The notes beneath the pieces are model-generated. The model had not been told where the DNA came from, searched no databases, and was given only the letters and a program-made list of their open reading frames with translations. Source: Frankiales bacterium (lineage in GTDB: Bacteria; Actinomycetota; Actinomycetes; JAFAQI01). Taken from it: a DNA stretch of 5,105 bases. The position numbers and the translations under genes were made by a program. The stretch lies in assembly GCA_019246495.1 (NCBI GenBank), contig JAFAQI010000339.1:1-5105 (forward strand), written 5' to 3'. Below, in pieces: positions 1-4,802 of the stretch (the stretch's first letter is position 1; each line of letters begins with the position of its first letter).

Positions 1-834
1 GTTGGAGACGGAGATCGCACTGACGCCCGCGTCGACCGCAGCCTTCGCGTCGTCGACGCGCATCACGCCCTTGAGCATGAACGGGCCGCCCCACTCCTTG
101 CGCATCCACGCGATGTCGTCCCACGACGCCGGCGGTGTCTGCATCCACTCGCCGTACGCACCGAAGAACGTCGGCGCCGGTTGCCCGGGAGCAGCCAGGT
201 TGGGCACGGTGAGATCGGGCGGGCCGCCGTTGCGCATGAACTGCGCGAGGTACGCCGGGCGACGCAGCACCTCGGGAGCGAAACGGGCAATCGCGCGGAG
301 GTCCATCGACTGCGGAATCGCCGGGCTCCCCCAGTCGCGGCTGTGCGAGAACGACCAGTCGAGGGTGAGGATCAGCGCGCCCGCGCCGGCACTGCGCGCC
401 CGGTCCATCCGACGCACGATGTCGTCCCGGGTGCCGTTCCAATACATCTGGAACAGCACCTGCGGATTCGCCGCGGCAACCTCTTCGATGGGCTTGCTGG
501 CGAACGAGCTCAGCCCGATCGCGGTTCCACGAGCCGCGGCCGCGCGCGCCACCGCGACCTCGCCGTCCGGATGCACCGCCTGCACACCGGTCGGCGAGAT
601 CAGCACTGGCAAGGCGAGGGTCTGCCCGAGCACCTGCGTCGACAGGTCGCGCTGCGCGAACAGTCCACCGACATGTGGCGCGAATCCGAGCTCGCCGAAC
701 GCCTCGATGTTGTCGCGATAGGTGATGCCCGCCTCGGAGCCGGCGAGCAAAGCGCTGTAGACCGAGGGCGGCAGCCGCCGCTTCGCCCGGCGTTCCGCCT
801 CGGCGACGGTCTCGAACCACGGGTTGCGCGCCAT
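1..834 (-). CDS. mftD: Pre-mycofactocin synthase MftD (FMN-dependent alpha-hydroxy-acid dehydrogenase family), 3' end cut by window edge
   Basis: MftD is a flavoenzyme of the lactate dehydrogenase/glycolate oxidase family. By established work it oxidatively deaminates the MftC/MftE product (AHDP) to give the redox-active alpha-keto-amide core of mycofactocin. I translated 278 residues from the ATG at 834. The N-terminus MARNPWFETVAEAERRAKRR closely resembles MftD proteins as I remember them. Family landmarks in order are ISPTGVQ (79-85), GLSSFASKP (107-115), FQMYW (128-132), DWSFSHSRDW (159-168) and LKGVM (254-258), with the FMN-contacting Lys at 255. The visible part ends at VSN (276-278), just before the HGG active-site segment would begin, so the catalytic His and the C-terminal roughly 110 residues lie outside the window. 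The start overlaps the mftC stop by one base (TGATG), which implies translational coupling. Upstream there is only a weak GGTGGG ribosome-site candidate. No frameshift is seen. Confidence 0.95.
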   Translation of the reverse strand, partial: MARNPWFETVAEAERRAKRRLPPSVYSALLAGSEAGITYRDNIEAFGELGFAPHVGGLFAQRDLSTQVLGQTLALPVLISPTGVQAVHPDGEVAVARAAAARGTAIGLSSFASKPIEEVAAANPQVLFQMYWNGTRDDIVRRMDRARSAGAGALILTLDWSFSHSRDWGSPAIPQSMDLRAIARFAPEVLRRPAYLAQFMRNGGPPDLTVPNLAAPGQPAPTFFGAYGEWMQTPPASWDDIAWMRKEWGGPFMLKGVMRVDDAKAAVDAGVSAISVSN

Positions 835-1952
835 CAGCCGGCGCCCACCCGACGTGAGAGCGGGACGAGCACCGGGGCGCGGCGCGAGTGACCCGAACCG
901 GTCTCGGGGCGAGCACTCGCCGCGAGCAGCGCTGCCTCGCCGTGGCCGTGCACGCATTCCGGGTCGGGCCCGTCGAGCGGCAGGCCGGTGAAGAACTTCG
1001 CGGCCATGCATCCGCCGCGGCAGGCGTCGTACGAGCCGCAGCTTGCGCACGCGCCGGCCGAGTCGGGCTCGCGCAGCTCGGTGAACAGCGCCGACTCGCG
1101 CCAAACCTTGGTGAAGCCGCCGGCGTCCCGGACGCTGCCCGCCTTGAACTGGTCGTGCAGCACGAAGGGGCAGGCATAGACATCGCCCACTGGATCGATC
1201 AGGCAGACAACGCGACCGGCGCCGCAGAGGTTGAGCCCCGGCAGCGGCTCGCCGAGCGCCGACAGGTGAAAGAAGGAGTCACCGGTGAGAACGGTCGGGT
1301 GGTCGAGCAGCCAGTGATAGAGCACGCGCTGCTGTTCAGCCGTCACGTGCAGCTGGTCCCACACATCAGCACCGCGACCGGACGGCCGCAGCCGCGTAAG
1401 CCGGAGTTGCGCGCCGTAGCCCTCGGTCAACGCCAGGAAGTCGTCGAGCTGCTCGACGTTGTCCCGCGTCACGACAACCGACACCTTGAACTCGCCGAAC
1501 CCTGCGTCGGCGAGTTTGCGCATCGCAGCGGTCGCGACGTCGAACGACCCGACGCCGCGGATCGCGTCGTTCGTCGCCGCGTCGGCGCCGTCGATCGAGA
1601 TCTGTACGTCGACGTAGTCCGTGCTCGCGAGGCGGCGCGCGATCGCCGGCGTGATGCGTGACCCGTTCGTCGAGAACTTCACGCCGACCTTGCTCGCGAC
1701 ACAGTGGTCGAGCAGCGCGAAGAAGTCCGGCCGGAGCGTCGGCTCGCCGCCGCCGATGTTGACGTAGAAGACCTGCATCGCAGCGAGTTCGTCGACGACA
1801 GCGAACAGCTCATCAGTGGTCAGCTCACGCGGGTCACGGCGACCGCTCGACGACAGGCAATGCACGCACGACAGGTTGCAGCCGTAGGTGAGCTCCCAGG
1901 TCAGGCAGATCGGTGCCTCGAGTCCGCGGCTCAGCCGGTCGGTGACCTTCAT
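834..1952 (-). CDS. mftC: Mycofactocin radical SAM maturase MftC
   Basis: MftC acts on the C-terminus of MftA in the cytoplasm. It oxidatively decarboxylates the last Tyr using S-adenosylmethionine, then forms a carbon-carbon link to the adjacent Val. The 372-residue protein has the radical SAM cluster motif CX3CX2C at Cys25, Cys29 and Cys32, the SAM-binding GGGEP at 67-71, and SISIDG-like QISIDG at 117-122. The C-terminal half is a SPASM domain: Cys243-X12-Gly256-X4-Cys261, then CX2CX5CX3C at 302, 305, 311 and 315, with a further Cys at 333 and an extra Cys at 250. These would hold two auxiliary 4Fe-4S clusters. A basic, Pro-rich tail follows (about 345-372). The ATG at 1952 overlaps the mftB stop as ATGA; no clear Shine-Dalgarno site precedes it, so coupling to mftB is likely. 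Length and all metal ligands fit an intact enzyme. The family call relies on position between mftB and mftD as well as on the motifs. Confidence 0.96.
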   Translation of the reverse strand: MKVTDRLSRGLEAPICLTWELTYGCNLSCVHCLSSSGRRDPRELTTDELFAVVDELAAMQVFYVNIGGGEPTLRPDFFALLDHCVASKVGVKFSTNGSRITPAIARRLASTDYVDVQISIDGADAATNDAIRGVGSFDVATAAMRKLADAGFGEFKVSVVVTRDNVEQLDDFLALTEGYGAQLRLTRLRPSGRGADVWDQLHVTAEQQRVLYHWLLDHPTVLTGDSFFHLSALGEPLPGLNLCGAGRVVCLIDPVGDVYACPFVLHDQFKAGSVRDAGGFTKVWRESALFTELREPDSAGACASCGSYDACRGGCMAAKFFTGLPLDGPDPECVHGHGEAALLAASARPETGSGHSRRAPVLVPLSRRVGAG

Positions 1953-2260
1953 CGCGCCACGTCACCAGATGACTCGACGCCGGCCAGGTCGACCAGCACC
2001 TCCGCCTCCGCAAGGCGCGCGAGTGCCGATCGATAGACGTCTCGCCGCGCGGCCGGCACTCCCGCCGCATCGAGGGCACTCTCGACGTCGTCGTGGTCGC
2101 CGACCGACCGCACGACTGTCACGAGGGTGTCGTCGTTGAGGAACGTGAGCCGGCGGTTGCCGTAGTGGTAGGCGAGCGCGCCGAAGGTCTCGGTCCGCAG
2201 GCCGACCTGCGGATGCAGCGCATAACGGGTCAACGGATGCCGGCTCAGTAGACGCCGCAC
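1949..2260 (-). CDS. mftB: Mycofactocin precursor-binding chaperone MftB (PqqD-like recognition element); start uncertain
   Basis: MftB is the small RiPP recognition protein that binds the MftA leader and delivers it to MftC. The recognisable core is ALHPQVGLRTE (14-24), FGALAYHYGNRRLTFLN (26-42) and a C-terminal helical part with DAAGVPAARRDVYRSAL (64-80), in a 103-residue frame; this matches the MftB/PqqD-type fold as I know it. No ATG exists in frame near the expected N-terminus. Candidates are GTG at 2260 (chosen; overlaps the mftA end by 16 bases), CTG at 2248 (CTGA overlap with the mftA stop) and TTG at 2233 (94 residues, starting just downstream of mftA). None has a good Shine-Dalgarno site, so initiation is probably coupled to translation of mftA. 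The stop overlaps the mftC start as ATGA. The frame stays open far upstream, but that extension runs across mftA and the control region and is not real coding. Confidence 0.9.
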   Translation of the reverse strand: MRRLLSRHPLTRYALHPQVGLRTETFGALAYHYGNRRLTFLNDDTLVTVVRSVGDHDDVESALDAAGVPAARRDVYRSALARLAEAEVLVDLAGVESSGDVAR

Positions 2261-2379
2261 ATGCCGTCGATGGAGATCTCCTCGACCAGCACCTCGGCGA
2301 GGACGTCGTCGCCTGCGGCCTCGTGGGCCGGCTCGGTCTCCACCACTGCGGGGACGGTCTCGGTGAGCGCCTGTGTCAT
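2245..2379 (-). CDS. mftA: Mycofactocin precursor peptide MftA, 44 residues
   Basis: This encodes the ribosomal precursor whose last two residues, Val43-Tyr44, become the cofactor. It starts MTQALTETVPAVVETEP and ends with the diagnostic VEEISIDGMCGVY, stop TGA at 2247-2245. The IDGMCGVY ending is essentially invariant in known MftA peptides and contains the single Cys (Cys41). The leader is rich in Glu and Asp (ten acidic residues before the IDG motif) and carries the EVLVEEISI stretch, which matches the leader part bound by MftB in characterised homologues. At 44 residues it is longer than the roughly 30-residue mycobacterial form; the extra length lies at the N-terminus. The ATG is supported by a GGAGG site five bases upstream. 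It is the first gene of the operon and is expected to be the most strongly translated. It is too short for many gene finders. Confidence 0.97.
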   Translation of the reverse strand: MTQALTETVPAVVETEPAHEAAGDDVLAEVLVEEISIDGMCGVY

Positions 2380-2384
2380 GCCGG

Positions 2385-2389
2385 CCTCC
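2385..2389 (-). promoter_or_regulatory. Ribosome binding site of mftA
   Basis: On the minus strand GGAGG lies five bases before the mftA ATG (2379). It is the only strong Shine-Dalgarno match in the mft operon within this window. It fixes the mftA start and fits a precursor needed in larger amount than its enzymes. Confidence 0.8.
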
Positions 2390-2408
2390 AGTCGTCGGGG
2401 TGTGTCGA

Positions 2409-2437
2409 ATATTGGCACAGGGTGCCACTACCGTCCA
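2409..2437 (-). promoter_or_regulatory. Candidate promoter of the mft operon
   Basis: Read on the minus strand, TGGACG (2437-2432) could serve as the -35 element and CAATAT (2414-2409) as the -10, separated by 17 bases. Transcription would begin near 2402, leaving a short leader of about 20 bases with the GGAGG site. Both hexamers match the consensus only moderately. The spacer and -10 overlap the two inverted repeats, so a bound repressor would block polymerase. This is inference from spacing and position. Confidence 0.45.
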
Positions 2438-2441
2438 TAGT
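2412..2441 (+). promoter_or_regulatory. Candidate promoter of mftR, possibly leaderless
   Basis: On the plus strand TTGGCA (2412-2417) is a good -35 match. CATAGT (2436-2441) lies 18 bases further and could act as -10. This would place the start of transcription at or very near the mftR ATG (2448), so the message may have no leader; no Shine-Dalgarno site is present before mftR. The elements overlap both inverted repeats, so MftR could repress its own gene too. Inference only. Confidence 0.4.
2413..2427. promoter_or_regulatory. Perfect inverted repeat TGGCAC-AGG-GTGCCA, candidate operator
   Basis: Six-base arms (2413-2418 and 2422-2427) are separated by three bases, with no mismatch. It lies in the mftA/mftR divergent intergenic region and falls between the -35 and -10 candidates of the mftA promoter. 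Its right arm overlaps the left arm of the second inverted repeat by four bases. TetR-family proteins commonly bind such palindromes in divergent regions, so MftR is the likely ligand; the sequence itself shows only the symmetry and position. Confidence 0.55.
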
Positions 2442-2444
2442 GGC
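2424..2444. promoter_or_regulatory. Perfect inverted repeat GCCACTA-N7-TAGTGGC, candidate MftR operator
   Basis: Seven-base arms (2424-2430 and 2438-2444) flank a seven-base centre, with no mismatch in the arms, giving a 21-bp site that ends three bases before the mftR ATG. Length and symmetry fit a TetR-family dimer site. It covers the presumed -35 of the mft operon and the presumed -10 of mftR, so occupancy would shut both genes. MftR of mycobacteria is known to bind the mftA promoter region and to be released by long-chain acyl-CoA; extending this to the present site is inference. Confidence 0.6.
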
Positions 2445-2447
2445 GGC

Positions 2448-3041
2448 ATGGTCGTCACCGCGGGTCCGGGCCGGCCACGCGCGACGTCCCGCGACGACCT
2501 CGAGCGGGTGGCGTTCGAGCTGTTCCGGCGACAAGGCTTCGACACGACGACGGTCGACGACATCGCGGCAGCCGCAGGTATCGGGCGGCGCACCTTCTTC
2601 CGCTACTTCGCCTCCAAGAACGACGTCGTCTGGGGGCGGTTCGACGAGGGCTTGGCGGAACTGCGCCGCTCGCTCGCCGCCGTCCCCGAGAGCACGCCCA
2701 TCGGCGCCGCGCTGCGCTCCGCGATCGTGGGCTTCAACGCGCTTCCGGCCGAGCAGGTCGCGGTGCACCGCCAGCGGATGCGCCTGATCTTCGAGGTGGC
2801 CAGCCTGCAGGCGCACTCCACACTGATGTACGCCGCCTGGCGGGACGCGGTCGCGTCGTTCGTCGCGAGGCGGCTCGGCCAGTCGCCGGACGACTTCACC
2901 CCGCGGCTTGCCGGCCACGTGCTGCTCGGCGCCGCGGTGGCGGCGTACGAGCAATGGCTCGCCGATCCGGCGGCCGACCTGGCCGATCTGCTCAACAAGG
3001 GAGTCGGCCGTGCGGTCCGGATCATCGACGCCTCGCGCTGA
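2448..3041 (+). CDS. mftR: TetR-family transcriptional regulator MftR
   Basis: MftR is the mycofactocin-locus repressor; in mycobacteria it responds to long-chain acyl-CoA. The 197-residue product starts MVVTAGPGRPRATSRDDLER. Its N-terminal DNA-binding domain spans about 14-62, with the helix-turn-helix at 35-56: TVDDIAAAAGIGRRTFFRYF, where GRRTFFRYF is the recognition helix, followed by SKNDVVWG. This stretch is very close to MftR proteins as I remember them. The C-terminal ligand and dimer domain is helical, with YEQWLADP at 167-174. The ATG at 2448 is chosen because the GRP motif follows within ten residues. An upstream in-frame ATG at 2373 would start inside mftA on the other strand and is rejected. 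There is no Shine-Dalgarno site, so a leaderless message is plausible. It is divergent from mftA, as in Mycobacterium, and is followed after 48 bases by a co-oriented membrane protein gene. Confidence 0.94.
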   Translation: MVVTAGPGRPRATSRDDLERVAFELFRRQGFDTTTVDDIAAAAGIGRRTFFRYFASKNDVVWGRFDEGLAELRRSLAAVPESTPIGAALRSAIVGFNALPAEQVAVHRQRMRLIFEVASLQAHSTLMYAAWRDAVASFVARRLGQSPDDFTPRLAGHVLLGAAVAAYEQWLADPAADLADLLNKGVGRAVRIIDASR

Positions 3042-3080
3042 AGGGTTACCCGCGAAGAGCAACGGGGGTAGACCGAGGCT

Positions 3081-3085
3081 GGAGG
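3081..3085 (+). promoter_or_regulatory. Ribosome binding site of the flippase-like membrane protein gene
   Basis: GGAGG lies four bases before the ATG at 3090, which decides this start. The gene is therefore translated by the standard route, unlike its neighbours mftR and the gene at 4113, which lack such a site. No separate promoter is obvious in the 48-base gap after mftR, so co-transcription with mftR is possible. Confidence 0.7.
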
Positions 3086-3089
3086 TGCG

Positions 3090-4103
3090 ATGAGCCGGTT
3101 CCCCCGGCCGCGGTGGCTCGCCTATCTCGACGCCGACCACCGCCGGCTGTCCAAGCGCGGCATGGCGGCGATGCTCGTCACGGGCATCGCCCTGGCCACG
3201 GCCGCGCTCATCGGCGTCGCGTGGGCGGCCGGGCCGCGCCGGGTCGGCCACGAGCTCGTCCATGCCGACTGGCGCTGGCTGGCTATCGCGGTCGGTGGAG
3301 TCGTGGTGAGCTACCTCGGCTACCTCGTCGCCTACCGCGAGATCGCGCAAGCGGAAGGGGGACCGAAGCTCGACGCCGCGCACGCGGCAGCGCTCGTCGC
3401 CGCCGGCTTCGGCGTGTTCATCCCGCGCGGCGGGTTCGCGCTTGACACCAACGCCCTGGCCGAGAGCAGCGCCACGAAACGCGAGGCGCATCGCCGGGTG
3501 CTCAGTCTGTCGATCCTCGAGTACGCCGTGCTCGCACCGGCGACGCTCGCGGCCGCGTCGTTCCTCGCCGCGCAACATCTCCGCGCGCAACCGGGACTGT
3601 TGCCGTCGTGGGTCATCGGTGTGCCGGTCGGCACTGTCATCACGTTGGGACTGCTTGCGTTCCGCCGGCGACTGCCCGAGAACGGCAAGCTCTGGGGACC
3701 GATCACGCACTGGCTCGACGCGATCCGGTGCACGTTCTCGGTGCTGCGGTCGGTGCGCCGCGGCCTGCTCGCGTTCATCGGCATGGCGATCTACTGGGCC
3801 GGCGACATCGCCGCGCTCGGCGCGTGCTTCACAGCGATCGACGGCAACCGGCCGCGGTTGTCGATCCTCGTCGTCGGCTACGCGACCGGCTATGCGTTGA
3901 CCCGCCGCAGCCTGCCGATCGCCGGCGCCGGTGCAGTCGAAGCGTTGCTGCCGTTCGCGTTGAGCTGGGTCTCGCTTCCCCTTGCGAGCGCGGTGCTCGC
4001 CGTGTTCGCCTACCGGCTGTTCAACCTCTGGCTTCCGGTGCTGCCGGCGGCGGCCGGCATGCGGCACCTGCGGCGCAGACCGGTGACCAGCGGCGCCACC
4101 TAA
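3090..4103 (+). CDS. Multi-pass membrane protein, flippase-like / lysylphosphatidylglycerol synthase TM-domain family
   Basis: This 337-residue integral membrane protein has hydrophobic segments near 25-47, 63-82, 98-113 (weak), 139-163, 172-191, 225-249, 257-271, 284-302 and 303-322. The C-terminal part, GYATGYALTRRSLPIAGAGA (263-282) followed by VEALLPFALSWVSLPLASAV and AYRLFNLWLP (307-316), has the pattern of the MprF/AglD-type transmembrane domain (UPF0104). There a small-residue loop followed by VEALL and YRLxxxWLP is typical. No soluble synthase domain is attached, so this is a stand-alone membrane unit. Members have been linked to moving or modifying lipids across the cytoplasmic membrane, but most are uncharacterised and the substrate here is unknown. 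The soluble N-terminus is basic and predicted to be cytoplasmic. It follows mftR by 48 bases and precedes the next gene by nine. A role in mycofactocin or in envelope lipids is not shown by the sequence. Confidence 0.75.
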   Translation: MSRFPRPRWLAYLDADHRRLSKRGMAAMLVTGIALATAALIGVAWAAGPRRVGHELVHADWRWLAIAVGGVVVSYLGYLVAYREIAQAEGGPKLDAAHAAALVAAGFGVFIPRGGFALDTNALAESSATKREAHRRVLSLSILEYAVLAPATLAAASFLAAQHLRAQPGLLPSWVIGVPVGTVITLGLLAFRRRLPENGKLWGPITHWLDAIRCTFSVLRSVRRGLLAFIGMAIYWAGDIAALGACFTAIDGNRPRLSILVVGYATGYALTRRSLPIAGAGAVEALLPFALSWVSLPLASAVLAVFAYRLFNLWLPVLPAAAGMRHLRRRPVTSGAT

Positions 4104-4106
4104 ACT
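4101..4106 (+). promoter_or_regulatory. Candidate -10 element (TAAACT) for a leaderless gene at 4113
   Basis: TAAACT fits the actinobacterial TANNNT -10 pattern and overlaps the stop codon of the preceding gene. Its last base is six bases before the ATG at 4113, the spacing expected when transcription starts at the A of the start codon. No Shine-Dalgarno site is present before that ATG. No convincing -35 is seen, which is common for such promoters. Confidence 0.45.
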
Positions 4107-4112
4107 CCGCGC

Positions 4113-4769
4113 ATGCGCAAGTCGTTGCTGCCGATCACCGTCGCGGCGGCAGTCGTCGTCGCGCTGCTTCTCGTCGCGCTCATCGGTCGCCACTCCCGCG
4201 CCCCGTTCACACCCGCACAGCTCCACGCCCGGCTAACCGGACTGCAGGTGGTGCAGCCGACCGACGACGTGGCAAGCAATGTGGTCGCGGCCGAACGCCG
4301 ACTCGGCGGCGGCGCGACGCCGCCTTTGGTCAAGCCGGTGCGGCAACAGCAGTACGTCGTGGGGCGCGTCGACGTCGACCCTGGTCACACTGGCGGCGAC
4401 CTCTCGCTGATCGTCGTGGACAACCGGACGCACACGGTCGTGAGCAAGATGTTCGCCGCCGTTCGGCCGAGCAAGAGCGATGGCATCGGGCAGGGGTGGG
4501 ACAGCATCTACTACACCGCGCTGCACCGCTATCCGCAGCTCGGCGCACAGCAGACGCTCGCCGCTGCCGCGTCAGCGGACACGAGCGGCCATGGGTTCGT
4601 CGACCCGATGGCAGTGGGCTGGATCGCGGGGGCGGCCACGTCGGTGCCGTTCGTCGCCGTGCTGGACAGCGACGCGCTACCGGTCACCGACGTGCACCGC
4701 GACCTGACTGTCGGCCTCATCTTCACCTCGACCAGCGACCAGCTGTGGTGGGCCACTGTCCTGCACTGA
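4113..4769 (+). CDS. Membrane-anchored or secreted protein of unknown function
   Basis: I do not recognise this 218-residue protein. It begins MRKSLLPITV with two basic residues followed by one hydrophobic segment (about 6-24), then RHSR. This fits an uncleaved signal anchor or a signal peptide, with the rest outside the cytoplasm. There is no cysteine, so it is not a lipoprotein and has no disulfides. The outer part has a predicted beta-rich stretch, VGRVDVDPGHTGGDLSLIVVDNRTHTVVSK (83-112). A Gly/Asp/Trp segment (GIGQGWDSIYYTAL, 124-137) follows, then an Ala-rich helix and a C-terminal DLTVGLIFTSTSDQLWWATV (197-216). The WDSIYY and DQLWW blocks are aromatic-rich and could bind a ligand, but no catalytic motif is evident. 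The ATG lies nine bases after the preceding stop, without a ribosome site; a leaderless message from TAAACT is plausible. Codon use matches the neighbours, which supports genuine coding. Confidence 0.75.
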   Translation: MRKSLLPITVAAAVVVALLLVALIGRHSRAPFTPAQLHARLTGLQVVQPTDDVASNVVAAERRLGGGATPPLVKPVRQQQYVVGRVDVDPGHTGGDLSLIVVDNRTHTVVSKMFAAVRPSKSDGIGQGWDSIYYTALHRYPQLGAQQTLAAAASADTSGHGFVDPMAVGWIAGAATSVPFVAVLDSDALPVTDVHRDLTVGLIFTSTSDQLWWATVLH

Positions 4770-4790
4770 CGCAGCAGGTCCGCCGAGTGG

Positions 4791-4796
4791 CAGGAT
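4791..4796 (+). promoter_or_regulatory. CAGGAT: ribosome site or -10 element for the CoA-transferase-family gene
   Basis: This hexamer sits six bases before the ATG at 4803. Its AGGA can serve as a Shine-Dalgarno site with seven-base spacing; alternatively the whole hexamer resembles an actinobacterial -10 (compare TAGGAT) placed for a leaderless start. The sequence does not decide between them. Either reading supports the ATG at 4803 as the start. Confidence 0.4.
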
Positions 4797-4802
4797 CCCG
4801 GC

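Noticed and set aside
2..891. Long open frames on the plus strand opposite mftD
   Set aside because: They are shadows of mftD caused by high GC content; the minus-strand frame has unmistakable MftD motifs along its whole visible length.
888..1661. 257-codon plus-strand frame opposite mftC
   Set aside because: The composition is Arg/Val/Glu/Ala-biased without domains, and mftC on the other strand carries every expected cysteine motif.
2373..2447. 25-residue N-terminal extension of MftR from the ATG at 2373
   Set aside because: It would start within mftA on the opposite strand and cover the palindromic control region. MftR homologues begin shortly before the GRP motif, matching the ATG at 2448.
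3045..3074. Imperfect hairpin after mftR (TACCCG ... CGGGGGTA) as a terminator
   Set aside because: The arms pair over only five or six bases with bulges, there is no T tract, and the next gene follows closely on the same strand; not convincing.
2376..4226. A 616-codon open frame on the minus strand opposite mftR and the membrane protein gene
   Set aside because: The translation is a low-complexity Arg/Asp/Glu/His-rich string typical of the antisense of GC-rich genes. It runs through the mftA start and the control region, and has no recognisable domain.
4770..4802. Possible terminator between the 218-residue gene and the CoA-enzyme gene
   Set aside because: The 33 bases show no stable inverted repeat or T run.
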